This document shows, piece after piece, positions 36,686 to 46,286 of a stretch of 64,000 bases of DNA. Every line of letters starts with the position of its first letter. Positions within the stretch are counted from its first letter, which is position 1. Position numbers and translations under genes: made by a program. The stretch is taken from contig NZ_CP133480.1 of NCBI RefSeq assembly GCF_031195445.1, positions 3,154,501-3,218,500 of the forward strand, given 5' to 3'. The notes under the pieces are model-generated. The model was not told the origin of the DNA and searched no databases. It saw nothing but the letters and a program-made list of their open reading frames with translations. The stretch is from Acuticoccus sp. MNP-M23 (GTDB lineage Bacteria; Pseudomonadota; Alphaproteobacteria; Rhizobiales; Amorphaceae).

Positions 36686-39600
36686 TCAGAAACGATACTC
36701 AAGGCGCAGGGAGCCCGAGAGGGCCTGCTGGTCGCTGCCGATCAGGGATTTTCCTTCTAGCTTCAGGCTCCAGTCGTCGTTGAGGGTGGCGTCGATGCCG
36801 AGGGCGAGCTTGCCGAACAGCCGGTCCGGATCGTCCGTCACGTTCAGCGTCGGGCCGCCGCCCGGCACGCCGGTAAAGGTCGCCTCAAGCACCCTGTCGT
36901 CGGCAATCACGCCCAGAAGCCCGGCTCTTGCGAACAGCCGTGCCGTGGCGCCGCCCAGCGCAAGCTCGGTGGCAACCTCCACCTCGGGGCTCAGGGTGAG
37001 GGCGGTCTCGTCGTAGGCGGCAATCCGCACGCCGTAGGCGCCTGCGCCGGTTTCGGAGAAGCCGGGCCGCCACTGGTGGTGCAGTCCCGCGTCGAATTGC
37101 GGGGTGAGGGAAAAGCCGCCCATATCGAATGCACGGGCAATCCTGGCGTGTGCCGACACGAAGCCGATGGTGGTGTCGCTGTGGGCCTTCGCGAGCCCGC
37201 CCGGCGTGCGTGTCAGCCGATCGATGTCGTAGGCGCCGAAGCCGCCGGTGACGCCCGCGCCGAAGGTCCAGGCGTTCCAGTCCTTCTCCAGGAAGACGCC
37301 GGCCTGCAGGCGGTCGCCGTGGCCGCTCGAGATGTAATCGGCAGAAAGGTTGGCCGATTCGTACGAGATGCCAGCCCCGGCGGACCAGCCGTCCGCAATC
37401 TCGGCCTGAAGACCGGCGGACAGGCCGAACGACGCCTCTTCATAGCCGAGCGTCCGGTTCGTCTCTCCGCGGCGAAGGTAGTTGCCCTGCATCTTCGCCC
37501 ACGCGCAGGAAACACCGTCCGACACCACGGCGGCACCGGTCGCCTGCGGGGACGCGGAGCACGCCAGAAGCGCATCGGCAAAGTCGATGCTGGAGAGCAT
37601 CGTCGCGTCCAGCGGCGCGCTGTGAACGTTGGGGATCATGAGTTCGTAGTTCGTCAGCAGCGATGCGATGTCGTCGATCTCAAGGATGTAGCCCATCAGG
37701 TCTTCGACCCAGCGGTACTCACCCGTCCCGGCGGTCATTGTTCCCGCTGCGATGGCAGCACGCTCACCAAGCCGCGCGTTCACCAGCGCACCAAGGTAGC
37801 CGCCGAAGCGGGTGGCGTTGCCAAGGTCGACATCGCTGCCGATGCTGGCTGTCCGGGCCTTGGCACTTTGTGCGCCGACGCTTGCGGAGGCGATGCCCGC
37901 GGCGCGCGCCCCGGTGTCCCCGTCCCATGGCGTGTAATCGACGGTGTAGGCGAGGCCGTATGTGCTTTCGCCGGACCCGGTGGTCTCGACGAGACTGTAG
38001 TCCACCGTCGCGGTGTCTTCCACGGCAAGGCCCCGGACGTCGGCGCGGTTGCCGACCGATTTCAGGAATGCGACTTCGCCGGCCGTGCCCGACTGCACGA
38101 GGTTCACGCCGACAAGGTCGGTCCGGACCGTGCCGGCGAGCGATGCGTCACCATCGATGACGATCATGTCCGCCGCCGCGTCAACGTCGATGCCGTCGCC
38201 GAGCTGGTTGTCGACGAGGATCGTGCCACCTTGGCTCTGCGTGACGTTTGCCGCTGCGATCCTCACGCGGCGGATCCTGCCGCGCTGGCCGGCGGTGAGG
38301 ATGCCTGCGTTTTTCAGCGAACCGACGCCAAGGTCGCTGGTGCGTCCGAGCTCCATGACGGCGCCGTCCATATTGTCGATGGTGAGATCGGCACCGGCGG
38401 TGGCGCCGCTCAGACGGCCCGTGTTCGTCACGGTCGTGGCGGCATCGCCGAGCGCCAGAATGGCGTAGTTCTCATCGCTGCCGGATGCGAACGACCCGGC
38501 CTTTTCGACGGTGCCTTTGTTGACGATCGTGTTGTCCGCGCCATCCAGCAGAAGGATCGCAGACCGCGCCTCGGCCGCGCTGAAGACGCTGCCGCCCTCG
38601 GCAACCTTTATGGCGATGCGCTTGTTCGCATTGCCGCCCTCGCTCTGGGCCAGTATGGCGCGGCCGTTCTTGCCGTTTGCCGCGACGCTGCCGATCACGT
38701 CGACCGTAACCCGGCCGCTGGAAAGATCCGCGCCGCTGGCCGACTGGGCAATGATGCCGTGCGCCTCTTCGCCGTTTACCGCAATCATGCCGTCGGCGGT
38801 GACGGACACGTCGCCGCCGTTGCCTCTGGTTCCGCCTGCGCTGCCCGCCATCGCGTGGGCGACGTTGCCGGCCGCATCCAAAATGGTGCCGATCCCGCCC
38901 GATCCACCGACGGACTGCGCGACCACCCCGTGCGCGGCCATTCCCTGGGTGCGGATGTCGCCGGCCGTCACCGCAACCTTGCGGGCGCTGGCCTGGCTGC
39001 CCTTCACGACAGGGGCGAATCCGTGTTCTGCGCCACCGACGCCAACGCCGACATTGAGGTCAGCCGCCTTCGCTCCGAAGGCGAGCATTGCGCCGGGGGC
39101 AAGCCCGCCGCCGCCAGCGATGCTCTGGGCGACAATGCCGGCCGCCTCATCTCCGGATGTGACTATCGTGCCCGAGTTGGTGACGTTGACGGTGCCGCTG
39201 TTGCTGCCGCCGGCGCTGCCGGTGCCGCCCACGGCAAGGTTGGTATCAGCCGATCGGATCTGCGAGAAGATGGCACCACCGCCGCCGCCGATCGACTGCG
39301 CCAGAAGCCCGTAGCTCTCAGCCCCGGCCGTGGCGATACGGCCCGCATTCTCTGCGACAACCGCGCCACCCTCGCCGCGCCCCTTTGTGCTGCCGAGGGA
39401 AACATCGATCGTGTCGACGTTGCCATTGAGGTCGAGGATGGAGATGCCGCCGCCGCCGCCGATCGACTGGGCGACTAGGCCCTGCGCGTTGTCGCCTTCG
39501 GTCTCGATCAGGCCGTCGGCGTTGCGGGCCGTGACGTTGCCGCCATCATTGCCGGTACCGTCGCTGCTGCCGAGGCCAATGCTCATGCGCTGGGCCACGG

Positions 39601-42592
39601 AAAAGCGCGCCTGCTGTCCCGAAACGCCGCCACCGCCGCCGAGCGACTGGGCAAGGACGCCCGTCGAACCGTCACCCTTCGTCGTGATGCCTGCCGAGTT
39701 GTCGTAATTGACGGTCCCGCCGGTGCCGCCATTGCCGCCATCGCCACCGAGGTTGACCGCCACGGACAAGATGTCGAGCGGCGAAGCTGTGATGGAGTTA
39801 CCGCCAACGCCGCCACCGCCGCCGACGGATTGCGCGATCACGCCGGGTGACATCTTGCCCTCTGTCGAGATCGCACCGCCGGTCGAGACATTGACGGCAC
39901 CGCCTGTGCCGCCGACACCGCCCGTGCCACCGAGGCCGGCGGAGATGTTGAGACTGGTGAGCACATCGCCCTGGATGGTGTTGCCGCCAGCGCCGCCACC
40001 GCCGCCGACCGACTGCGCCAGCAAGGCGCCCGCCGCCAGGCCGCTTGTGGTGAGCGTGCCACCCGATTTGACGGAGACGTTGGCGCCGTTACCGCCGGTG
40101 CCCCCCGTGCCGCCCATGACAAACGCCAGGGAGACGGGGTTTTTCAGGCTGAGGGACTTGGCGACGCTGCCGTTGCCGCCGCCACCGCCGATCGACTGTG
40201 CAAGGATCGCACGCGACCGGACGCCCTGCGTGCGCACCGCGCCCGACTGGGCGACATCGACCGCGGCACCGTCGCCGCCCGCGCCACCCGACGTGCCGAG
40301 CGACATGTTCGTGCTGAGCTTGCTGATGCCAAGGCTTGCGGTGCTGGTGGCCTCCGCGTTGCCGCCGCCACCGCCGACGCTCTGCGCGGTGATGCCGTTG
40401 GAGAGCGCACCATGGGTCGTGATCGCGCCGCCCGATGCAACGCGCACCTTGCCGCCGTCGCCGCCGTTGCCAGCCTGCCCGCCCAGACCGAGCGCGAAGG
40501 ACACCACGCCCTTCGCCTTGGTCAATATGGTGCCCGAATCGCCGCCGCCACCGCCTGTGGCCAGTGCACTGATGCCCGCAGACATGAGGCCCTTCGTCTC
40601 GATCCCTGCGCTGGTGTCGATATCGACCGAGCCGGCATTGCCGCCCTTGCCGCCATCGCTGCCGATACCGAGAGAAACGGAGAATTTCGTCCCCACCGCA
40701 GCGGAGACCGTGCCGCCGCCGGTCCCGCCGCCACCGCCAACGCTCTGCGCTGCAAGGCCGATCGACTTGACCCCGCTCGTCGACAGCATGGTGTCGGTGT
40801 TACCGGCGATATCGCGGTATTCGACATTGCCGCCGTTGCCACCGTTGCCGCCGTCGCCACCCATGGCCATGGCGAAGATCGGTCCCGCCGCCCAGGCGGC
40901 GGCTCCCGTGCCACCGCCGCCGCCGATGCTGGCCAGGTAAAACGCGTTGGACATGGCGCCCCGCGTTGTGATGTTGCCCGAGTTCTGCACCGCAACGTCG
41001 TTGCCGTTGCCGCCCTTGCCGCCCCTGGCGCCGATCGACACGATGCCGCCGGTGGCCGTTGCGAGGCCCCCGCCGCCACCGATGCTGACGGCGTTGATCC
41101 CGTCCGCATCCTTGCCGCTGGTGCTGAGCGCGCCTGAGTTGGTGACGTTCACGAAGCCGCCGTCGCCGCCACTGCCGCCTTTGCCGCCGAGTGCAACGAT
41201 CCCGACACTGGAGCCGGATTGGCCGCCCCCGCCGCCGATGCTGGCCGCGGTCAGCGCGGACGCGCCTTCGCCGCGCGTCTCGATCGACGCTGCGCTGCTC
41301 ACGATCACTTTGCCGCCGGCCCCGCCTGCCGAGCCGGCCCCGCCAAGCGACTTCAGCCCGACACCGTGACCGCCAACGCCGCCGCCGCCGCCGATGCTCT
41401 GCGCGATGGCGCCGTCCGCGTATTTCCCGGACGTCACGATCGACGAACCCTTCCCGAGGGTCAGCGTGGTGCGCCCGCCACGCCCGGCGCTTTCCGAGGA
41501 CGCCCCGTAGCCGACCCAGCCAAAGCCCGAACCGCCCGTGCCGGAAAAGCCGCCGACGCTCTGCGCCACCACACCGGTGCTGTCCTTGCCGGTCGTCGCG
41601 ACGGAGCCTGAGAGCGTGACGTCGACCTTGCCGCCCGGGCCGGAGCCCGCACCGGCACCGCCGCGTCCTCTGGCGCTGGCACCTTCGCCGCCATTGCCCC
41701 CCGCACCGCCAAGGCTGCGGGCACCGATGCCGATGCCACCCGCCTCGACAGATCCGGCAACGTCGATCGTCACCTCTCCGCCTGTGCCGCCGCGGCCGCC
41801 ATCACCGCCCCTTGCCTCGGTGAAGCTGCCATCGGCCCTGCCGCCATTGCCCCCATCGCCGCCGATGCTCTGGGCGGCGACCCCGATGCCGCGCTTGCTG
41901 CGCACCGCCACACCTTCCGCAACCGTGACGCTCACATTGCTGCCGTCGCCGCCGGCACCGCCATCGCCGCCGCGCGACTTGTTGAAGGTGAGCTGGATGC
42001 CCCGGCCGCCATTGCCGCCCCTGCCGCCCCAGCTCTCGGCAAGGATTGCCGCCGATATGGCTGCCGCTTCATAGGGATAATTCGTATCGAAGACAGAGCT
42101 GATCGTGCCCGATTTCACGACGATCGAGGCAGGCCCGCTCTTTGCACCGGGCTTGCCGTCGTCTGCCTTGTTTCGGTCGCGGCCCTTTTCGCCGTCCGCG
42201 CCGCGGTTGACGACCGCAAGGCCAATTCCTCTGGCATCCGTTCCGTAGGGCCCGCCATCGAACATGATGCTGAGGTCGCTGTTCGCGTTGGCATCGGCAT
42301 CGTAAAGGGCCACCGCTGGCTGCTCGAACAAGCCGAAGACGGGCGGCAGCACGAAGAGGTCGCGACCCCTGATGTCGCCGCTGAGATCCTGAAAGATGTA
42401 TTGTGTCGTCACCCGTGAAAACTCGTTTCGGGCGACAAAATCGACGTAGCGGGAGCACGTATAGGTCTCGGCGGCATCGGTCCGGGACGTTACCCGGCAG
42501 TCCGCCGCCGCCGTTCCGGTAAGGCCGAGGAGGGCGGCCACGGCACACGCCCCGACGGTCCGCGACCCGTAACGAAGTTCGTGGATCTTCAT
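36686..42592 (-). CDS. Giant glycine-rich autotransporter (type V secretion) protein
   Basis: A 1,968-residue surface protein. MKIHELRYGSRTVGACAVAALLGLTGTAAADC is a Sec signal peptide. The passenger (about 30-1690) is built of units of 40-60 residues with the motif (A)QS(I/V)GGGGGxGG, separated by GxGGxGGxVxVxxxGxIxTxGxxSxGIxAQS, a beta-helix pattern. Residues from about 1690 to the end are the outer-membrane barrel (SCAWAKMQGNYLRRGETNRTLGYEEASFGLSAGLQAEIADGWSAGAGISYE ...), ending SGSLRLEYRF with terminal Phe as required for Bam insertion. GGAG lies 8 bases before the ATG at 42592; an in-frame ATG at 42718 would put 42 residues before the signal peptide. Probably an adhesin; flanked by mobile-element ruins and a divergent AraC regulator. 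Confidence 0.92.
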   Translation of the reverse strand: MKIHELRYGSRTVGACAVAALLGLTGTAAADCRVTSRTDAAETYTCSRYVDFVARNEFSRVTTQYIFQDLSGDIRGRDLFVLPPVFGLFEQPAVALYDADANANSDLSIMFDGGPYGTDARGIGLAVVNRGADGEKGRDRNKADDGKPGAKSGPASIVVKSGTISSVFDTNYPYEAAAISAAILAESWGGRGGNGGRGIQLTFNKSRGGDGGAGGDGSNVSVTVAEGVAVRSKRGIGVAAQSIGGDGGNGGRADGSFTEARGGDGGRGGTGGEVTIDVAGSVEAGGIGIGARSLGGAGGNGGEGASARGRGGAGAGSGPGGKVDVTLSGSVATTGKDSTGVVAQSVGGFSGTGGSGFGWVGYGASSESAGRGGRTTLTLGKGSSIVTSGKYADGAIAQSIGGGGGVGGHGVGLKSLGGAGSAGGAGGKVIVSSAASIETRGEGASALTAASIGGGGGQSGSSVGIVALGGKGGSGGDGGFVNVTNSGALSTSGKDADGINAVSIGGGGGLATATGGIVSIGARGGKGGNGNDVAVQNSGNITTRGAMSNAFYLASIGGGGGTGAAAWAAGPIFAMAMGGDGGNGGNGGNVEYRDIAGNTDTMLSTSGVKSIGLAAQSVGGGGGTGGGTVSAAVGTKFSVSLGIGSDGGKGGNAGSVDIDTSAGIETKGLMSAGISALATGGGGGDSGTILTKAKGVVSFALGLGGQAGNGGDGGKVRVASGGAITTHGALSNGITAQSVGGGGGNAEATSTASLGISKLSTNMSLGTSGGAGGDGAAVDVAQSGAVRTQGVRSRAILAQSIGGGGGNGSVAKSLSLKNPVSLAFVMGGTGGTGGNGANVSVKSGGTLTTSGLAAGALLAQSVGGGGGAGGNTIQGDVLTSLNISAGLGGTGGVGGTGGAVNVSTGGAISTEGKMSPGVIAQSVGGGGGVGGNSITASPLDILSVAVNLGGDGGNGGTGGTVNYDNSAGITTKGDGSTGVLAQSLGGGGGVSGQQARFSVAQRMSIGLGSSDGTGNDGGNVTARNADGLIETEGDNAQGLVAQSIGGGGGISILDLNGNVDTIDVSLGSTKGRGEGGAVVAENAGRIATAGAESYGLLAQSIGGGGGAIFSQIRSADTNLAVGGTGSAGGSNSGTVNVTNSGTIVTSGDEAAGIVAQSIAGGGGLAPGAMLAFGAKAADLNVGVGVGGAEHGFAPVVKGSQASARKVAVTAGDIRTQGMAAHGVVAQSVGGSGGIGTILDAAGNVAHAMAGSAGGTRGNGGDVSVTADGMIAVNGEEAHGIIAQSASGADLSSGRVTVDVIGSVAANGKNGRAILAQSEGGNANKRIAIKVAEGGSVFSAAEARSAILLLDGADNTIVNKGTVEKAGSFASGSDENYAILALGDAATTVTNTGRLSGATAGADLTIDNMDGAVMELGRTSDLGVGSLKNAGILTAGQRGRIRRVRIAAANVTQSQGGTILVDNQLGDGIDVDAAADMIVIDGDASLAGTVRTDLVGVNLVQSGTAGEVAFLKSVGNRADVRGLAVEDTATVDYSLVETTGSGESTYGLAYTVDYTPWDGDTGARAAGIASASVGAQSAKARTASIGSDVDLGNATRFGGYLGALVNARLGERAAIAAGTMTAGTGEYRWVEDLMGYILEIDDIASLLTNYELMIPNVHSAPLDATMLSSIDFADALLACSASPQATGAAVVSDGVSCAWAKMQGNYLRRGETNRTLGYEEASFGLSAGLQAEIADGWSAGAGISYESANLSADYISSGHGDRLQAGVFLEKDWNAWTFGAGVTGGFGAYDIDRLTRTPGGLAKAHSDTTIGFVSAHARIARAFDMGGFSLTPQFDAGLHHQWRPGFSETGAGAYGVRIAAYDETALTLSPEVEVATELALGGATARLFARAGLLGVIADDRVLEATFTGVPGGGPTLNVTDDPDRLFGKLALGIDATLNDDWSLKLEGKSLIGSDQQALSGSLRLEYRF

Positions 42593-43096
42593 AGCCTTTG
42601 CTCCTGTCGCCGGCAGCTCCGGCACGGGAGCGCGGCCAATCCATGGCTCGCCCTCCGCAAGCGCGAAGGCGATGCCACCAGCCGGCGTTCCGAGCTTCCC
42701 CGGTGAGATCGCCACCAAGGCAAGAGCCGTTCTGCAGCTGGAGACCGAGGCGTAGCGGTATGAGTTTCGGCGAACTTGCCAATTGGCGACAAACGGACTG
42801 CGTCAAACCCAAGCTCGCCCGTTGTTACTTGCCTGCAACACTTCAGGTATCTGTTACCTAACGCAGATCGGACACGCGCCGGATCGACGAAATGCTTCGC
42901 GATTATTGTGCCCCGGATGGATCTCGGGTTCTGCGGGCAACCGTTCTGCGCGCCGCCTTCCAATCAAGCCTGTGAGTTTGGACCGCTTGGTCCAACGAAG
43001 CATTCCGCAACGCATGAAATCCTGACATCATAGGGCTATATTCAGTGATCCGGTTGCAGCGTCGAGGCTCGTCTGCGCGCCGAAGCAGGAGTTCGC
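42593..43096. other. Divergent promoter region between autotransporter and AraC regulator
   Basis: 504 bases with no convincing gene. It contains a perfect palindrome, GCCAATTGGC, at 42778-42787. It should hold the promoters of both divergent genes. Confidence 0.45.
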
Positions 43097-44137
43097 ATGC
43101 CGGTCTCAATCGCCATGACGTCGGTTCGCGGCCTTGGCCCGCTGCCTGGCCTCATCGAGGCCCGCGCCGGGGAAGAGGTTGCCCGGCGCGCGATGGAGCG
43201 TGTCGGCGTGCTGCGCATGCCCGACGATATGCCGGCACCGATGATGCCGCTGAAGGACATGGTCTCGCTCTTCGACCTTGCCGCAACGGTGACGGGCGAC
43301 GGGTTGATCGGCCTGGAAGCCGGCCGCGACATGGACGAGTTCGGGTCGTGGACGGTCTACGCCCGCGCCGCCGGGACGCTGCGGGAATGCCTCGGCCGCC
43401 TCATCCGCGGCCTCGCCTACCACCAGAGCGGCGCCGCGCTTTTCCTCAGTCGCGAGGGGCCGCTTGCGCGGCTCGCCTATCACGTTCCCATCGGCAGTCC
43501 GCAGCACCGGGCGCAACATGCCGAGCACACGATCCCGCCTCTGCTCACCACGTTCCGCCTCTACCTCGGGCCCGACTGGTCGCCGGACCGGATTGAGGTC
43601 GACTATCCGAGGACCCGCCGCCTTCTTGCAGTGTCGGAGTCCCTCGCCGTGCCCATCATCGCAGACGCGCCGGCACCCGCTATCGTGTTCCCCGCCGAGG
43701 CTCTCGACGCCAGACGCCTGGCGCCACAAATCACCCCGCCACTCAGCCTCGGCGAACTGCGCACGATGGTTCGGGAGCGCGCGCCGCGGACAGTTTCGGG
43801 CACGGTCTCTGCCGTGGTCGAGACCCGGCTTGCGCACGGCGGGGCCAACCTGTCGGTGGTCGCGGCGCATCTCGGACTTTCAGAACGGACGCTGCAGCGC
43901 CGCCTCGGCCAGGAGGGAACGCACTTCAACACGCTGGTCGACGAGGTGCGGCTGAAGCAGGCCGAACGGCTCCTGCAGCGCGACGACATCCAGATCACCG
44001 AGGTCGCCTTCCGCCTCGGCTTCAGCGACCCCGCGCACTTCACGCGAGCCTTCCGCCGCCTTACCAGCCACACGCCGACCTTGTACCGCAAAGCGTTGCG
44101 GCAACACGGGCGAGCCCCAAACGATCGCAGCGCCTGA
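43097..44137 (+). CDS. AraC-family transcriptional regulator (arabinose-binding-like N-terminal domain)
   Basis: A 346-residue regulator of the OruR/ArgR-like AraC subgroup. The N-terminal 200 residues follow the 'Arabinose_bd' pattern (ARAGEEVARRAMERVGVLRMPDDMPAPMMPLKDMVSLFDLAATVTGDGLIGLEAG ... GTLRECLGRLIRGLAYHQSGAAL). The C-terminal domain is AraC HTH: GGANLSVVAAHLGLSERTLQRRLGQEGTHFNTLVDEVRLKQAERLL and ITEVAFRLGFSDPAHFTRAFRRLTSHTPTLYRK. It is divergent from the autotransporter gene and is its likely regulator by position. An IS3 element lies 175 bases downstream. Confidence 0.9.
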   Translation: MPVSIAMTSVRGLGPLPGLIEARAGEEVARRAMERVGVLRMPDDMPAPMMPLKDMVSLFDLAATVTGDGLIGLEAGRDMDEFGSWTVYARAAGTLRECLGRLIRGLAYHQSGAALFLSREGPLARLAYHVPIGSPQHRAQHAEHTIPPLLTTFRLYLGPDWSPDRIEVDYPRTRRLLAVSESLAVPIIADAPAPAIVFPAEALDARRLAPQITPPLSLGELRTMVRERAPRTVSGTVSAVVETRLAHGGANLSVVAAHLGLSERTLQRRLGQEGTHFNTLVDEVRLKQAERLLQRDDIQITEVAFRLGFSDPAHFTRAFRRLTSHTPTLYRKALRQHGRAPNDRSA

Positions 44138-44374
44138 AGACACCCGCAACGAAGATGGGCGGCCGCTCCAGAAGGGGAGGGGGGCTGCCATACACGCGTT
44201 TGCCCAGCAGAAGATGTGGCTTGGTTGAGAGCCCGAAAATCGCTGATAGATGAAGGGTGCTATAGATTCTTATAAAAAGCTTTTGCGGCACCCTAATACC
44301 ACGATAAAGTCTGACCTGCCCCTGAATTTTTCCTCCACTTGGAGCTAGAATCCGGCCCTTGAGAGGATGGACGG

Positions 44375-44641
44375 ATGAAGCGAGCGAGATTCACGGAAGA
44401 GCAGATAATCGGGATCCTGCGGGAGAACGATGCCGGGGCAAAGGCGGGCGAGCTGCCCCGCAAGCACGGCGTGTCCGAGGGCACGATCTACGCGTGGAAG
44501 GCCAAGTTCGGCGGGATGAGCGTGTCTGAGGCCCAGCGGCTGAAGACGCTGGAGGACGAGAACCGCCGGCTCAAATCGCTGCTGGCCGACGCGATGCTGG
44601 ACAAGGCGGCGCTGAACGAGCTGCTCTCAAAAAAATGGTAG
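44375..44641 (+). CDS. IS3-family transposase OrfA
   Basis: An 88-residue DNA-binding subunit. It has a helix-turn-helix ([21 protein letters not shown], then [17 protein letters not shown]) and a leucine-zipper helix ([36 protein letters not shown]). It ends in TAG just after an A7 run at 44629-44635, the likely -1 frameshift site that yields the OrfAB transposase. Confidence 0.93.
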   Translation: MKRARFTEEQIIGILRENDAGAKAGELPRKHGVSEGTIYAWKAKFGGMSVSEAQRLKTLEDENRRLKSLLADAMLDKAALNELLSKKW

Positions 44642-45564
44642 GGTCTGCCGCCATGCGCGAAGGCGTCGCTCATCTGCGAACGGTGTTCGAGATCAGCGAG
44701 CGGCGGGCCTGCTCCATCGTCAAGGTGGATCGAAAGATGGTGCGCTATCGGTCCCGTCGGCCGCCGGATACCGAGATCGCCAAGCGGCTGCGCACCCTGG
44801 CTGCCGAGCGACGCCGGTTCGGCTATCGGCGGCTGTTCGTCCTGCTGCGGAGGGAAGGCGAACTCTCGGGCAAGAACCGTATTTACCGCCTCTATCGCGA
44901 GGAAGGCCTGACGGTGCGCAGGCGCCGGTCCCGTCGCCGCGCCGTCGGCACTCGGGCGCCGATCCTCATTGAAGCCAAGGTCAACGCCCGCTGGTCGCTG
45001 GACTTCGTGCATGATCAGCTCGCCGGTGGTCGGCGTTTCCGCATTCTCAATGTGGTTGACGATGTGACACGCGAGTGTCTGGCGGCGATCCCCGACACCT
45101 CGATCTCGGGCCGGCGCGTGGCGCGGGAACTGTCGGCGTTGATTGTTCGCCGTGGTCGCCCAGGCATCATCGTCAGCGACAACGGCACGGAGTTCACGTC
45201 CACAGCCATCCTGGCCTGGGCTGAGGATCATCGGGTTGCCTGGCATTATATCGCGCCGGGCAAGCCGACCCAGAATGGTTTCGTGGAGAGCTTCAATGGC
45301 CGGATGCGTGACGAACTGCTGAACGAAAGCCTGTTCTTCAGCCTCGATCACATCCGCCAGAAACTGGCCGCGTGGACGGCCGACTACAACACCACCCGAC
45401 CGCACTCGGCGATCGGCTACCAGACCCCTGCGGCCTACGCCGCGAACCTGAACAGAGCAGGCCGATCCGCTGCGCAATGTGGACACTCCGCGGCTCGGCC
45501 TGTTGTTTTCACCGCGCCGAAAGGCGTAATCACCAACTCCGAGACTCAGGTCCGACCTGGATGA
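44635..45564 (+). CDS. IS3-family transposase OrfB (DDE integrase core)
   Basis: A 309-residue product in the -1 frame to OrfA, expressed as an OrfAB fusion by slippage on A7 (its own ATG lies at the end of the run). It has the HTH_21 region ([16 protein letters not shown]), then the rve core with the DDE triad: [10 protein letters not shown] (Asp), [13 protein letters not shown] (Asp) and [21 protein letters not shown] (Glu), closing with [18 protein letters not shown]. No lesion is visible. The extra tail after [11 protein letters not shown] reads through toward the right terminal repeat. Confidence 0.93.
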   Translation: MVGSAAMREGVAHLRTVFEISERRACSIVKVDRKMVRYRSRRPPDTEIAKRLRTLAAERRRFGYRRLFVLLRREGELSGKNRIYRLYREEGLTVRRRRSRRRAVGTRAPILIEAKVNARWSLDFVHDQLAGGRRFRILNVVDDVTRECLAAIPDTSISGRRVARELSALIVRRGRPGIIVSDNGTEFTSTAILAWAEDHRVAWHYIAPGKPTQNGFVESFNGRMRDELLNESLFFSLDHIRQKLAAWTADYNTTRPHSAIGYQTPAAYAANLNRAGRSAAQCGHSAARPVVFTAPKGVITNSETQVRPG

Positions 45565-45582
45565 AAGTTCAGAGGCAGGTCA

Positions 45583-46235
45583 TGAGCGATGCGGGCGAGT
45601 ACGTCGCGCAGATAGTGCTCCGTGTCGATGCCGTTGAGGCGGGCGGTCTCGGCGCGAGGCAGGATGCCGGCAGCGCGCTCGCCGCACCTGTCCGATCCCG
45701 CGAATAGTCAGTTCTTGCGGCCAAGCGCAATCGGGCGGATGGCCCGTTCGGCAGCGTTGTTGTCGTTCTCGATGCGGCCGTCGCCGAGGTATCGCTCGAG
45801 TGCCTGCCAGCGCGCCAGAGGCATAGCGGCTCGCCTTCGCTGTTTCGCTCTTGGCCGAAAGCCGGGGGAAGTCGCGCTTGAGCCAGGCCTTCAGCGCGGC
45901 GACGTTTGGCACCGCCTCTGCCCGGAGAATCCGCTCGCGCTTGAGCGCAAGAGAGCCACGGACCCGCTTCTCTATCTCGTAGAGTTCGCCGATACGCTTC
46001 GGCGCAGCTTCGGCCAGCGGCGCGCTGCCGCCGGCAGCAAGGTCAAAGAACTTTCGCCTGACGTGTTCCCAGCAGCTGGCCTCCAGAACGCGCGGCTCGT
46101 CAGTGCCGCCGGCCTTATGAATGTCGTTCTAGCGGACGTAGCCGTCGGCATGAAGCACGCTGCGGAATGGCTCGAGGTGACGCTTCGGGTGTGACTGCAT
46201 CGCCATCACCACAAGCCGCATGGATAAAAACTGAC
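45583..46235 (-). pseudogene. IS66-family transposase (TnpC), C-terminal half, broken
   Basis: Minus-strand pieces match the C-terminal half of IS66 TnpC: HLEPFRSVLHADGYVR, a TAG, NDIHKAGGTDEPRVLEASCWEHVRRKFFD, then IGELYEIEKRV and [36 protein letters not shown]. After a frameshift come [36 protein letters not shown] (with the catalytic Glu region), another stop, and LFAGSDRCGERAA ... YLRDVLARIAH. It is cut off by the IS3 right end before the usual C-terminus. The N-terminal half and TnpA/TnpB are absent. Confidence 0.85.
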
Positions 46236-46286
46236 CCGTCGAGGGTCTTCGACGCGTCAGCTCTTCCGCGAAACCAGCGAAAAATA

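Larger units (their letters stand above)
44312..45582 (+). mobile_element. Complete IS3-family insertion sequence (IS407-group-like)
   Basis: A 1,271-bp element with imperfect terminal inverted repeats: the left end is TGACCTGCCCCTGAATTTTT, and the right end read inward is TGACCTGCCTCTGAACTTTC. It contains orfA and orfB in -1 relation, with an A7 slippery run. Both catalytic parts are intact, so it may be mobile. No target duplication was found (flanks GTC and TGA). On the right it abuts a truncated IS66 transposase gene, so it landed in or rearranged that element. The IS407-group assignment is by resemblance from memory. Confidence 0.9.

Noticed and set aside
37076-39478. An 800-codon plus-strand frame opposite the autotransporter
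   Set aside because: A shadow of the glycine-rich repeats; composition is explained by the complementary strand.
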